Below are positions 10,578 to 19,208 of a stretch of 38,854 nt of DNA, piece by piece. Position 1 is the stretch's first letter, and each line of letters opens with the position of its first letter. A program made the translations under genes and the position numbers. The notes under the pieces are model-generated. The model was not told the origin of the DNA and searched no databases. It saw only the letters and a list, made by a program, of their open reading frames with translations. The DNA is from Colwellia sp. BRX10-3 (GTDB lineage: Bacteria > Pseudomonadota > Gammaproteobacteria > Enterobacterales > Alteromonadaceae). Location of the stretch: positions 1 to 38,854 of the forward strand of contig NZ_JACGWA010000018.1 of NCBI RefSeq assembly GCF_014077505.1, given 5' to 3'.

Positions 10578-10660
10578 ACGGTCGCGTATTTCAAGATAAA
10601 AAAGCCGCGTAACTAGGTAGTGAACTTGGTACTAAACTAGGGTTAGATAAATTGTAAATT

Positions 10661-11884
10661 ATGGCAGCATTTGATTATCAGGCAGTAGACAGCCGAGGCA
10701 AAAATAAAAAAGGGGTTATCGAAGGCGACACCCCTAGACATGTGCGTAATTTATTGCGTGAGCAAGGCTTAATGCCGATTGACGTGACGCCATGTCTTCA
10801 AAAAAGTAAGCAAGAAAGTAAAAAGTCTTTTTTCAGTGGTGGTAAAAAAATATCAGCGTCCGAACTGGCATTAATCACACGGCAACTATCAACCTTGGTT
10901 GAATCTGGCTTGCCCATTGAAGAATCATTAATGGCCGTTGGTGAGCAGTGTGATAAAAACACCTTAAAAAGTATGATTATGGCAGTACGAACTAAAGTCA
11001 CTGAAGGTTATGGTTTAGCGGAAAGCATGGCTGAGTTTCCTCAAGTGTTTAATCGCTTATTTCGAGCTATGGTTGCAGCCGGTGAAAAATCAGGTCATCT
11101 CGACAAAGTATTAGACCGCTTAGCCGATTACACTGAAAAGCGACAACAACTGCGCTCTCAACTCATTCAAGCCTTAGTTTACCCTGTTATTATGACCGTA
11201 GTTGCAACTGGCGTAATTGCGATACTACTGACGGCTGTGGTACCAAAAATTGTCGGCCAATTTGAACATATGGGCGCTAATTTACCTGCTACTACCAAGT
11301 TCTTAATTGCCAGTAGTGACTTTTTACGTGATTATGGTTTATTCATTGTAGTGATAGTTGCAGCGCTTATGTTGCTTTGGTCGCAATTATTGAAAAAAGA
11401 CAGTTTTAGATTTGCCTATCATAAGCGTTTTCTCACTATACCTGGCTTAGGTAAAGTAGCGAAAAGTGTTAATACAGCAAGATTTGCTCGTACCTTGAGC
11501 ATTTTAACCGCGAGTGCCGTTCCTTTATTAGAGAGTATGAAAATTTCTGGTGAGGTACTCGACAATTTATATATTAAGCAAAGTGTCAAAGAATCGGCTG
11601 ACAAGGTTAGAGAGGGAACTAGTTTACGGGTATCGTTAGAGCAAACTAAACTGTTTCCGCCAATGATGCTACATATGATTGCCAGTGGCGAAAAAAGTGG
11701 TCAACTTGAACATATGCTCGGCCGAGCCGCTGATAACCAAGATCGTGAATTCGAGGCTGTCATGAATATATCATTAAAGGCATTCGAGCCAATATTGATG
11801 GTAGTAATGGCAGGTGTTGTTTTATTTATCGTTATGGCTATTTTACAGCCAATTCTTCAGTTAAATACGTTAATAGGAAGTTAG
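10661..11884 (+). CDS. gspF: Type II secretion inner-membrane platform protein GspF
   Basis: A 407-residue polytopic protein at the centre of the inner-membrane platform. It has two copies of the T2SSF domain (about 70-195 and 270-395). The first holds L-A-L-I-T-R-Q-L-S-T-L-V-E-S-G and the second R-F-A-R-T-L-S-I-L. Three membrane helices lie at about 170-195, 220-240 and 372-395. It is 83 bp from gspE, the widest gap in the operon, and has no clear ribosome binding site. Only 2 bp separate it from gspG. Confidence 0.96.
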   Translation: MAAFDYQAVDSRGKNKKGVIEGDTPRHVRNLLREQGLMPIDVTPCLQKSKQESKKSFFSGGKKISASELALITRQLSTLVESGLPIEESLMAVGEQCDKNTLKSMIMAVRTKVTEGYGLAESMAEFPQVFNRLFRAMVAAGEKSGHLDKVLDRLADYTEKRQQLRSQLIQALVYPVIMTVVATGVIAILLTAVVPKIVGQFEHMGANLPATTKFLIASSDFLRDYGLFIVVIVAALMLLWSQLLKKDSFRFAYHKRFLTIPGLGKVAKSVNTARFARTLSILTASAVPLLESMKISGEVLDNLYIKQSVKESADKVREGTSLRVSLEQTKLFPPMMLHMIASGEKSGQLEHMLGRAADNQDREFEAVMNISLKAFEPILMVVMAGVVLFIVMAILQPILQLNTLIGS

Positions 11885-11886
11885 AA

Positions 11887-12321
11887 ATGAAAGCAGTAAG
11901 AAATATTCGAGGTTTTACCCTGTTAGAAGTGATGGTCGTTATTGTAATTTTAGGTATTTTAGCCAGTATGGTGGTGCCTAACTTAATGGGCAGCCAAGAG
12001 CGCGCCAATATGCAAAAGGCCGTGTCAGATATTAATGCTTTAGAAACGTCTCTAAGCATGTACAAAATGGATAACTATAAATATCCAAGCACAGAGCAAG
12101 GCTTAGAGGCATTAGTGACTGAAACTGATATTGAGCCAATGCCACGTCGTTTTCCAGAAGGCGGTTATGTTAAACGTTTACCTAACGACCCTTGGGGCAG
12201 TGAATATCAACTATTAAATCCGGGTGAGCATAGTGCAATGGACGTTTTTTCTATGGGACCTGATGGGGAACCTGGTACAGACGACGATATTGGAAACTGG
12301 AATTTAGGCGATTATCAATAA
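11887..12321 (+). CDS. gspG: Type II secretion major pseudopilin GspG
   Basis: A 144-residue precursor. The prepilin leader is cut after G9 (RNIRG then FTLLEV), leaving an N-terminal Phe to be methylated and the conserved Glu at +5 of the mature protein. A hydrophobic helix follows. The globular part has the GspG signatures P-x-T-E-Q-G-L-E-A-L, P-x-D-P-W-G and the Asp-rich G-P-D-G-x-x-G-T-D-D-D-I calcium loop near the C-terminus. Processing needs prepilin peptidase (GspO/PilD), which is not encoded in this window. Confidence 0.98.
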   Translation: MKAVRNIRGFTLLEVMVVIVILGILASMVVPNLMGSQERANMQKAVSDINALETSLSMYKMDNYKYPSTEQGLEALVTETDIEPMPRRFPEGGYVKRLPNDPWGSEYQLLNPGEHSAMDVFSMGPDGEPGTDDDIGNWNLGDYQ

Positions 12322-12355
12322 TCAGTCTTTGTTGATAATTGATTATTTACTCAAT

Positions 12356-12985
12356 ATGAAGTTTAACAATGGCCATTCGCCCAAGCAGCAGTATCGTCTT
12401 CAACAAGGTTTTACCTTAATTGAAGTGATGCTGGTAATTGTCTTGATTGGCGTTATGGTCTCTGCGGTACAATTTACTTTTTCCGGTAATAAACCTGAGC
12501 AATTATTAGAACAAAACAGTGCCCGCTTTGCGGGCATTTTTGACGTTGCTGCGGAATATGGCTTACTCAACAATGTTGAATTAGGTTTGTTTATTGAAAA
12601 AAATAGTTATCAATTTCTGGGTTATGACGGCGTAAGCTGGTCACCCATTGCTGATAACCCGTTATTTGAAGTTTATACTTTACCTGAAGGTATCGAAATA
12701 ACGTTGCAGCTTGATGACTTGCCCATAGAAGAACCACTTTTATTCGACTCTGCGTTATTAATCAATGAAGATGAAGCAGACGACTTTACTGACGACCCTA
12801 AACAGAAAAAAATTATTCCGCAGGTCTATATGCTCTCAGGTGGCGATATTACTCCCTTTAGCTTAACGTTCTCACTGGCGGAATTTGCCTTTGACGGCGA
12901 TGAAAATATCAGTTTTAAAGTTTCCGGTATTTACACCACCCCATTAACGATTGAAGGACCATTAGTAAATGATGACTCTCGTTAA
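12356..12985 (+). CDS. gspH: Type II secretion minor pseudopilin GspH
   Basis: A minor pseudopilin of about 209 residues with an 18-residue leader ending LQQG, followed by FTLIEVMLVIV and a hydrophobic helix. The rest is acidic and varies in this family. The ATG at 12356 is chosen; an in-frame TTG at 12329 would add nine residues (MLIIDYLLN), but neither has a good ribosome binding site. It overlaps gspI by 17 bp. The call rests on its position between gspG and gspI and on the prepilin motif more than on the globular domain. Confidence 0.88.
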   Translation: MKFNNGHSPKQQYRLQQGFTLIEVMLVIVLIGVMVSAVQFTFSGNKPEQLLEQNSARFAGIFDVAAEYGLLNNVELGLFIEKNSYQFLGYDGVSWSPIADNPLFEVYTLPEGIEITLQLDDLPIEEPLLFDSALLINEDEADDFTDDPKQKKIIPQVYMLSGGDITPFSLTFSLAEFAFDGDENISFKVSGIYTTPLTIEGPLVNDDSR

Positions 12986-13367
12986 TTTTTACGTTAAGAA
13001 GTTACAAAAAGGATTTACCTTAATTGAGGTCATGCTGGCGATGGCAGTGTTTTCGATTGCGGGAATTGCTATTTTAGGCACAGCAGACACAAACGCGAGA
13101 AACTTAGGTTATTTAGAGAGTAAGATTATTGCAAGTTGGGTGGCATCGAATCAGTTAGTTGAAATAACTTTAGATACCTCGTGGCCACCAAAAAACAATA
13201 AAAAAGGTAAAGTAGAGTTGGCAGGGCAAGAATGGTTTTGGCAACAAAAAGTGGTAAAAACTACTGACAAAGATATGCGTGCCATTGTAATGGAAGTGCG
13301 ACTTGATGAAAAAAAATCAACATCACTCACCAGCTTAATGACTTATATTTCTAAGCAAAGCCAATGA
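12969..13367 (+). CDS. gspI: Type II secretion minor pseudopilin GspI
   Basis: A 132-residue minor pseudopilin. The leader ends KLQKG, followed by FTLIEVMLAMAVFSIAG. The conserved W-V-A-S-N-Q-L-V-E-I segment after the helix is characteristic of GspI, part of the GspI-J-K tip complex that starts pseudopilus growth. Adjacent ATG codons at 12969 and 12972 are both usable; AAGGA lies 10 nt before the first. It overlaps gspH at its start and shares ATGA with gspJ. Confidence 0.94.
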   Translation: MMTLVNFYVKKLQKGFTLIEVMLAMAVFSIAGIAILGTADTNARNLGYLESKIIASWVASNQLVEITLDTSWPPKNNKKGKVELAGQEWFWQQKVVKTTDKDMRAIVMEVRLDEKKSTSLTSLMTYISKQSQ

Positions 13368-14044
13368 AATTTGCTCATAGTAAATATCCTGTTTTAAAAA
13401 GCATGACGAGCGTTATGCCAAAGCGAAACCAAGGCTTTACCTTACTTGAAGTACTGATTGCGATAGCCATTTTTTCGGTGATCAGTATGGCAAGTTTTAG
13501 CATTTTTGAAACCGTACTCAATAGTGACACATCCACTAAAGCTCGTACCGACCGGATCAATGAATTACAGCGCGGCTTTTTAATTATCGAACGTGATATG
13601 TTACAAATAGCACGGCGCAGTGTGCGTTTAAATGGTGAAGCACCACATGCAGGTTTTTTACATACTGATACCGAAAGCTACACCACTAGCGAACAGGCTA
13701 TAGCCTTCGTTCGTCATGGTTGGACTAATCCGGGATTATTATTACCTCGCAGTGATATGCAATCAGTGGCTTATCAATTAAACGAGAATATTGTTGAACG
13801 AGTTCATTTTAACTTTGTTGATGCCGTATTAGGCGAAACGCCAAAAGTTAGACCATTAATTTCGCAGGTAGAAAGTTTAAACTTCGAATTTTATGATGGT
13901 AAAAAATGGCAAAAAACATTGCAAGAAAACACCTTGCCCATGGCCATTGCGATTGAACTAGACACTAAAGATTATGGCATTATTCGTCGCCAATTTATTG
14001 TTGCCGGTGATAACCTGCAAGATAAGGACGCAAGCCGTGATTAG
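13364..14044 (+). CDS. gspJ: Type II secretion minor pseudopilin GspJ
   Basis: A 226-residue minor pseudopilin. The leader ends KRNQG, followed by FTLLEVLIAIAIFSV. The R-T-D-R-I-N-E-L-Q-R-G-F-x-I-I-E-R-D segment and the later F-V-R-H-G-W-T-N-P motif match GspJ. It belongs to the pseudopilus tip complex with GspI and GspK. The start codon overlaps the gspI stop (ATGA). Confidence 0.95.
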   Translation: MKFAHSKYPVLKSMTSVMPKRNQGFTLLEVLIAIAIFSVISMASFSIFETVLNSDTSTKARTDRINELQRGFLIIERDMLQIARRSVRLNGEAPHAGFLHTDTESYTTSEQAIAFVRHGWTNPGLLLPRSDMQSVAYQLNENIVERVHFNFVDAVLGETPKVRPLISQVESLNFEFYDGKKWQKTLQENTLPMAIAIELDTKDYGIIRRQFIVAGDNLQDKDASRD

Positions 14045-15068
14045 AACTTTTACAGGAAAGTATCAGTCTAAAGGCGTCGCGTTAATTACTGTTATGCTTA
14101 TTATTGCGTTAATTGCGATTTTAGCGACGCAAATGACGGCACGATTGCAATTACAAATGCAACGTACGACCAATATAGGCTCAAACCAACAAGCTTATTG
14201 GTATGCTATGGGCGCTGAAGCATTTGCAAAAAGAGTATTAATACAATCTTTTGAAGCTGATTCAGAAGTGACGCATTTAAGCCAATTGTGGGCGCAAGGT
14301 GAAAATACTTTTCCGGTCGATTTTGGTGAAATTACCGGCGAAATAACCGATTTAAATAGCTGTTTTAACCTAAACGCGTTACGGGTTAACGATGATGACG
14401 GTAGTGGTAACAGTAACAACGTTAACAGTGCTAATGCGGCAAAAAAATCTCCAGCGAGAGCCGCTTTTGAAGAGTTATTAATCGCAATGAATATCGAAGG
14501 TGTTGGCAGTTTTGAAGCAGAATATATGGCTGATGCCTTAACTGATTGGTTAGACACAGATGGAAGTATTTCAGGTTCAGGCGGCGCTGAAGATAATGAC
14601 TATGCTTCCAAAGAGTTCCCCTATTTAGCCGCGAATAATTACCTGGCGAGTATGGGAGAGTTAAGAGTTATTGATCATTTTACGGTTAATGTTATTGATA
14701 AATTAAAAGACTACGCCTGTATTTTGCCTAATACCAACATGAATAAGATAAACATCAATACCATTGCACAAGATCAGCCTGAAATACTTGTAGCCATGTT
14801 AGGGATAAGTCAAAATGAAGCATCACAAGCATTATCTTCCCGTGGAGATGAGGGCTTCAAAAACGTTGATGAGTTTTTTAGTTTAAGTGAGTTAAGTAAA
14901 GCTAAAATACCACCAGAGAAAAAACAACTATTTGCCGTTAAAAGTGAGTATTTTAAGCTCAAAACAACCGCAAGTTTTAATAACAGTTACTTTGCTTTGA
15001 ATACCATTATGAAAGTAGACAATAAAAATAATATAAGTGTGATCAGTCGCATCATAGGACGAGAGTAA
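14037..15068 (+). CDS. gspK: Type II secretion minor pseudopilin GspK
   Basis: The largest pseudopilin, about 343 residues, which caps the pseudopilus tip. GTG at 14037 is chosen: AAGGA lies 8 nt upstream, it overlaps the gspJ stop (GTGATTAG), and it puts the leader end (QSKG) at about residue 12. The mature protein starts VALITVMLIIALIAILA. It lacks Glu at +5, as is usual for GspK. An earlier in-frame ATG at 13974 would bury the leader under 21 more residues. The acidic stretch D-D-D-G-S-G-N-S-N-N, the calcium-binding region and the helical SAM-like repeats in the middle fit the family. Confidence 0.94.
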   Translation: MIRTFTGKYQSKGVALITVMLIIALIAILATQMTARLQLQMQRTTNIGSNQQAYWYAMGAEAFAKRVLIQSFEADSEVTHLSQLWAQGENTFPVDFGEITGEITDLNSCFNLNALRVNDDDGSGNSNNVNSANAAKKSPARAAFEELLIAMNIEGVGSFEAEYMADALTDWLDTDGSISGSGGAEDNDYASKEFPYLAANNYLASMGELRVIDHFTVNVIDKLKDYACILPNTNMNKININTIAQDQPEILVAMLGISQNEASQALSSRGDEGFKNVDEFFSLSELSKAKIPPEKKQLFAVKSEYFKLKTTASFNNSYFALNTIMKVDNKNNISVISRIIGRE

Positions 15069-16300
15069 TGGGTGAAACCTTATTTATCCGTTTAGGCAGC
15101 CAAGCTGAAAATAAAATTCACTGGCTGATCAAAACCAACGGACAAGAAGATATTATCGCAAGTGGTGAATTACCTAACGCAGGCGAATTAACGCAATTAA
15201 CAGAAAAGTCCGCTGCACGAGAAGTGGTGGTTTTTGTACCTGCAAGCGATATTGCTATTAAGCGTTTAAAAGTACCGGGCTCGTCTCAACGCGCTATTCG
15301 ATTGGCTGCACCATATATGCTAGAAGAAACGCTAGCACAAGATGTTGAGCAACTGTGCTTTGCTTTTAGTGATATAAAGCATGATGAGCAAGGTAATAAC
15401 TGTTTTGTAGCCGCGCTTGAGCGTAAGCAGCTAGAACTGTGGTTACAGTGGTTGGCTGATGCTGAGATATTCTGTAAATTAATTATTCCCGATGCGCTGG
15501 CATTACCCTTTGATAACCAAAGTAGCAGTGCAGTTATGCTGGGTGAACAGGTGTTAATTAAGCGTGGTGAATGGCAAGTTATGGCATTTGAAGCCAATGC
15601 TTGGCCCATCATTGCTAAGGACTTTGCGGTTATCGAAGAGAATGAAAATGCCATTATGGCCTATTCATTCTTATCGCAAGTGCCAGCTGATATAAACGTC
15701 GAATATTTACCTGAAGAATTGCCTTTAGCTATTTTAGCGCATAATCATTCCCGTAAATTCAACTTATTACAAGGTGAGTTTCAAGTAAAAGAAAAACGCT
15801 CAGCAGCCAGTGTTAATTGGCTTTGGGTTGCCGGTATTGCGTGTTTTGCATTGGTGCTTAATTTTACCCTTAAAGGGGCGCAATTATATGGTTTATCTCA
15901 ACAGCAATCGGTTATAGAAGAAGCCATAATCGCAAACTACAAAGTGGCATTTCCTGAAACTAAGCGCGTTAAAGTATCGACAGTAAAATCACAATTACGA
16001 CAAAAATTAGCTGAAGTTGGCAACAGTGGTGACGTCGCAGGGTTCTTATCATTATTAGTCAAACTTGAGCCTGCATTGGCCAGCGTACCTGAGATTAAAC
16101 CCCAAACGTTAAAGTTTGACGGCAAACGCCAAGAAGTGCGCATGCAAACCATCGCTAAAGATTATCAATATTTTGAAAAGCTGAAAGTAGCCCTGGAAAA
16201 GGCTGGCTTAACAGTGAATTTAGGCGCACAAAATAATCAAGGTGACCAAATTTCTGGCTCGTTTAGTATTACAGATACCGCATCTAAGGGGCGCTCATGA
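15068..16300 (+). CDS. gspL: Type II secretion inner-membrane protein GspL
   Basis: A 410-residue bitopic protein that tethers the ATPase GspE to the membrane. The cytoplasmic part (about 1-240) has an actin-like fold. One membrane helix at about 250-268 (NWLWVAGIACFALVL) is followed by a coiled and ferredoxin-like periplasmic region. The start overlaps the gspK stop (TAATG) and the end overlaps gspM (ATGA), so translation is coupled. Confidence 0.94.
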   Translation: MGETLFIRLGSQAENKIHWLIKTNGQEDIIASGELPNAGELTQLTEKSAAREVVVFVPASDIAIKRLKVPGSSQRAIRLAAPYMLEETLAQDVEQLCFAFSDIKHDEQGNNCFVAALERKQLELWLQWLADAEIFCKLIIPDALALPFDNQSSSAVMLGEQVLIKRGEWQVMAFEANAWPIIAKDFAVIEENENAIMAYSFLSQVPADINVEYLPEELPLAILAHNHSRKFNLLQGEFQVKEKRSAASVNWLWVAGIACFALVLNFTLKGAQLYGLSQQQSVIEEAIIANYKVAFPETKRVKVSTVKSQLRQKLAEVGNSGDVAGFLSLLVKLEPALASVPEIKPQTLKFDGKRQEVRMQTIAKDYQYFEKLKVALEKAGLTVNLGAQNNQGDQISGSFSITDTASKGRS

Positions 16301-16764
16301 AAGCTTGGTGGCAACAATTAAATATTCGTGAACAGCGTTTGGTCATGGTAATGTCGGGGGTTATTTCGATATTTATTTTATATGGTCTTATTTGGCAACC
16401 GTTAAATGAAAACATTGCCAAACAAAAATTAAAGATTGAACGTCAGCAAGCCTTGCTAACATGGGTTGAAGAAAATACCAAACGCTACCAAGACGCAAAG
16501 CGTAATGGTCGCGCAAGCTCAGGTGCAAGTTTGTCGAGTATTGTCAACCGCACTTCTAGAGCTAATAATATAACCATTACTCGCATGCAGCCCCAAGGCG
16601 ATGATTTGCAGGTGTGGATTGATGAAATATCGTTTAATCAGTTATTAACTTGGTTAGAAAAATTAGCCAGTAGAGATGGTTTGCAAGTGAAAAATATAGA
16701 TCTTAGTTTAGCTGACCAACAAGGTGTGGTTCGTGTTCGTCGATTACAGTTAGGAAAGAGTTAA
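16297..16764 (+). CDS. gspM: Type II secretion inner-membrane protein GspM
   Basis: A 155-residue bitopic partner of GspL. A short cytoplasmic N-terminus (MKAWWQQLNIREQRLV) precedes one membrane helix at about 17-37. The periplasmic ferredoxin-like domain includes I-S-F-N-Q-L-L-T-W-L, typical of the family. It overlaps gspL by 4 bp, and its stop overlaps the gspN start by one base. Confidence 0.94.
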   Translation: MKAWWQQLNIREQRLVMVMSGVISIFILYGLIWQPLNENIAKQKLKIERQQALLTWVEENTKRYQDAKRNGRASSGASLSSIVNRTSRANNITITRMQPQGDDLQVWIDEISFNQLLTWLEKLASRDGLQVKNIDLSLADQQGVVRVRRLQLGKS

Positions 16765-17507
16765 TGAAAAAGAAGTTTGCTTATACAGCAATTTTTTTCA
16801 CCGCGTATTGTGTTTTTGTTTTAGCCTTAATGCCTGCAAGCTGGGTGATGTCGCAAATTAAATTACCTAAAAACGTCGCTATTGCTGCGGTTGAAGGTAC
16901 TATTTGGCATACCCAAATCAAGCAAGTGATGGTTGATGATGTTGTTATTAACCAAGTGCAGAGTTCGTTGTCGGTAATCTCATTATTAATGCTTGATCCT
17001 AAACTTGATATTACATTTGGTAATGCTTTGGTTAATGGTCCCGAAGGGCAATTGACCATAAGTGGTTTATTGTCAGAAGTGGTGGTTGAAGATGCGAAGA
17101 TAAACCTTGCAGCAAATACTGTAGCAACACGACTTAATTTACCCATTGATATTATTGCCCATGAGCAACTACAGCTAAATATTTCGCGTTTTATTATTGG
17201 TGCGCCAATATGTAGCGAACTACAAGGTGATTTACAATGGCTTAATGCGGCAATAACTGCATTCGAAGAGAAAGTTCAGCTTGGTGGGCTTTCGGCGAAA
17301 TTAACTTGCGATAAAGGCGAGCTAATTGCTGAAATCGATCCTAACAATAACTTAGGGCTCACTTACCGAGCGGAGTTAAAACAAGGCGGTCGCTTATCGG
17401 GTAATGGTTATTTAACGCCAGGAAATAAATTTCCAGAGAAATTAAAGTCAACACTAAGCTTTTTAGGTAAGCCAGATACACAAGGCAGTTATCGTTTAAA
17501 GATATAA
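16764..17507 (+). CDS. gspN: Type II secretion protein GspN
   Basis: A 247-residue, last gene of the operon. An N-terminal membrane anchor lies at about 7-27. The predicted beta-rich periplasmic part has the family features A-V-E-G-T-I-W near 42-48 and the closing beta-strand region L-G-K-P-D-x-Q-G-x-Y-R. GspN is found in only some type II systems and its role is unclear; relatives are large periplasmic AsmA-like proteins. The TAATG overlap with gspM suggests coupled translation. Confidence 0.9.
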   Translation: MKKKFAYTAIFFTAYCVFVLALMPASWVMSQIKLPKNVAIAAVEGTIWHTQIKQVMVDDVVINQVQSSLSVISLLMLDPKLDITFGNALVNGPEGQLTISGLLSEVVVEDAKINLAANTVATRLNLPIDIIAHEQLQLNISRFIIGAPICSELQGDLQWLNAAITAFEEKVQLGGLSAKLTCDKGELIAEIDPNNNLGLTYRAELKQGGRLSGNGYLTPGNKFPEKLKSTLSFLGKPDTQGSYRLKI

Positions 17508-17526
17508 ACGTGATTGAATTTATAAT

Positions 17527-17552
17527 TTACTCACCTCACTTGAGGTGAGTAA
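17527..17552 (+). terminator. Perfect inverted repeat after gspN
   Basis: A 12-bp perfect palindromic stem (17527-17538 with 17541-17552, only CT between the arms) lies 20 bp after gspN. No clear T-run follows on either strand, so termination would be weak or need Rho. It sits between convergent gspN and yrfG. It could also act as an mRNA 3' end stabiliser. Confidence 0.4.
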
Positions 17553-17612
17553 TAGACAGAAGCTAAATTACGTTAGATAAAAACTTACCTGCCTAAATAC
17601 CTCAATAAAAAA

Positions 17613-18290
17613 TTAATTACGCCACTGACTGCTGGTTATCTCTTGGACTAAAACACCATAATCGGTAATTGACGGATAATCGTTAAATACGTTAATTGTT
17701 TTTTTACTATCAGGATTTGCCACTGCTAATAAATGGCCAATACCATATTTTTTAGCAGAATCGAGTATCACTAGGCTGTCATCAACAAAAAGTGTGCTTT
17801 CTAGTGCAAAACCATGCTTTTTTTGTAAACGTTGCCAAAGCAATTGAGACTCTTTTGTGACGCCAAATTCGTGCGTTGAGTAAAGCGTATCAAAGTATTT
17901 ATCTAATGCGGTGCACTCTATTTTTAGCGATAAACTATCAGGGTGAGCATTGGTGACAAGCACCACATCACGCCCTGATGATTTTAGCGCGACTAGAAAG
18001 TCATGAGCGTCAGTGCGCAATTGAATCAAATGTTGTATTTCACGCTTCAAGTCAGTGATCGATAATTTTGTTTGTTCAGCCCAATAATCTAAGCAATACC
18101 AATCTATTGTTCCTGCAACTTTTTCATAATGAGCCATTAAAGATGTTTTAGCCGCGGCTAAGCTTACACCGTGCAATTCACTATAGCGTTTCGGTAAATG
18201 GTGTAACCAAAAGTGATTATCAAAATGTAAATCGAGAATGGTGCCATCCATATCAAGTAAAACAGTTGAAATTTTAGACCAATCAAGCAT
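17613..18290 (-). CDS. yrfG: HAD-family GMP/IMP nucleotidase YrfG
   Basis: A 225-residue haloacid-dehalogenase-type hydrolase. Motif I is L-L-D-M-D-G-T (Asp13 nucleophile, Asp15). The motif II Thr/Ser lies in V-L-V-T-N-A-H, and motif IV is V-D-D-S-L near 167-171. The segment D-N-H-F-W-L-H and T-I-D-W-Y-C-L-D-Y-W-A-E-Q is specific to the YrfG group. In E. coli this enzyme dephosphorylates purine mononucleotides. It sits next to hslR-hslO in E. coli; here the gsp operon lies between them. Transcribed convergently with gspN and divergently from nudE. Confidence 0.9.
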   Translation of the reverse strand: MLDWSKISTVLLDMDGTILDLHFDNHFWLHHLPKRYSELHGVSLAAAKTSLMAHYEKVAGTIDWYCLDYWAEQTKLSITDLKREIQHLIQLRTDAHDFLVALKSSGRDVVLVTNAHPDSLSLKIECTALDKYFDTLYSTHEFGVTKESQLLWQRLQKKHGFALESTLFVDDSLVILDSAKKYGIGHLLAVANPDSKKTINVFNDYPSITDYGVLVQEITSSQWRN

Positions 18291-18650
18291 AGGTTTTCCC
18301 CTAGAAACACGTTTATTATAGGATTATACCCAAGAGGTTTGGCTGTGTAACCTCAACACGAGATAATAAAAATCAATCATCAGGCTATTTTGTGTTTATC
18401 TGTGTTGAATTTTATTTATAGCTAGGAATTACACACATAAATCCGCTTTGATAAACACAAAACTATCAGTATTGAGGAGGAAAATGTTAAGTTCATAGGA
18501 ACTAGGTTAATGAACTGATAGTGACTGTATCTAAGTGTAATCTCACATCGATTAAACCTAGTTATAGTTATGTATTCAGGGTTATCATGCTATGGTTAAA
18601 CTTTAGTTTTTCAACATGCATTCACTTAAGTTGTTGCAATAAAGGGCGTT
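18291..18650. other. Structured spacer between yrfG and nudE
   Basis: This 360-bp divergent spacer carries several inverted repeats: GAGGTT/AACCTC (18334-18339, 18349-18354); a perfect 13-bp pair (18388-18400, 18450-18462); a 9-bp pair ACTATCAGT/ACTGATAGT (18462-18470, 18514-18522); AGTTCAT/ATGAACT (18490-18496, 18510-18516); and AACTAGGTT/AACCTAGTT (18500-18508, 18555-18563). Some arms overlap, so the folds would compete. GAGGAGG at 18474-18480 comes just before an ATG with only four codons (18484-18498). A larger reading from 18521 overlaps nudE and looks spurious. The role is unknown: leader RNA of nudE, a small RNA, or a decayed mobile repeat. Confidence 0.55.
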
Positions 18651-19208
18651 ATGACAACAAAAAAAGTACTACCGCAAATTACAGCACGCAAGCAGGTTGC
18701 TAAAAGTCGTTTATTTGCGATTGAGCAAATCGACTTAACCTTTTCCAATGGTGAAAAGCGTGAATATGAATGTATGTCTGGTAAAGGCAGAGGGGCAGTC
18801 ATGATTGTACCTATGCTAGATCAACATACCATGTTACTAGTGCGAGAATACTGCGGCGGCACCCATACTTATGAACTTGGTTTTCCAAAGGGGCTTATTG
18901 ACGCTGGTGAAAGTGCAGCAGACGCGGCCAATCGAGAATTAAAAGAAGAAGTTGGCTATGGCGCTGAAAAATTAACCTCAATTCATACCGTCGCCATGGC
19001 CCCAGCATTTTTTGATGCTAAAATGACCATATTTCTCGCAGAAAATCTCTATGCTGAAAAATTAATAGGTGATGAGCCTGAAGCTTTAGAATTAGTGCCT
19101 TGGCCTATATCAGATTATCGTCAGCTATTACAAGAACCAGATTTTAATGAGGCGCGCAGTATAGCCGCTTTGTTATTAGTAAAAGATCACTTAGGAGGTA
19201 TTTTATGA
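18651..19208 (+). CDS. nudE: Nudix hydrolase NudE (ADP compounds hydrolase)
   Basis: A 185-residue Nudix enzyme that hydrolyses ADP-linked compounds such as NADH, ADP-ribose and Ap3A. The Nudix box is complete from Gly81 to about residue 103: G-L-I-D-A-G-E, seven residues, then R-E-L-K-E-E-V-G-Y. The preceding G-F-P-K-G and Y-E-L-G are typical of the NudE/ADP-ribose pyrophosphatase group. AAAGGG lies just before the ATG. It overlaps cysQ by 4 bp (ATGA), as in related gammaproteobacteria. Confidence 0.93.
   Translation: MTTKKVLPQITARKQVAKSRLFAIEQIDLTFSNGEKREYECMSGKGRGAVMIVPMLDQHTMLLVREYCGGTHTYELGFPKGLIDAGESAADAANRELKEEVGYGAEKLTSIHTVAMAPAFFDAKMTIFLAENLYAEKLIGDEPEALELVPWPISDYRQLLQEPDFNEARSIAALLLVKDHLGGIL

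Noticed and set aside
18521-18703. A 60-codon plus-strand reading that runs into nudE
   Set aside because: It starts with GTG without a ribosome site, has a Cys/Ser/Thr-rich composition, and overlaps nudE in another frame. It is more likely structured leader sequence.
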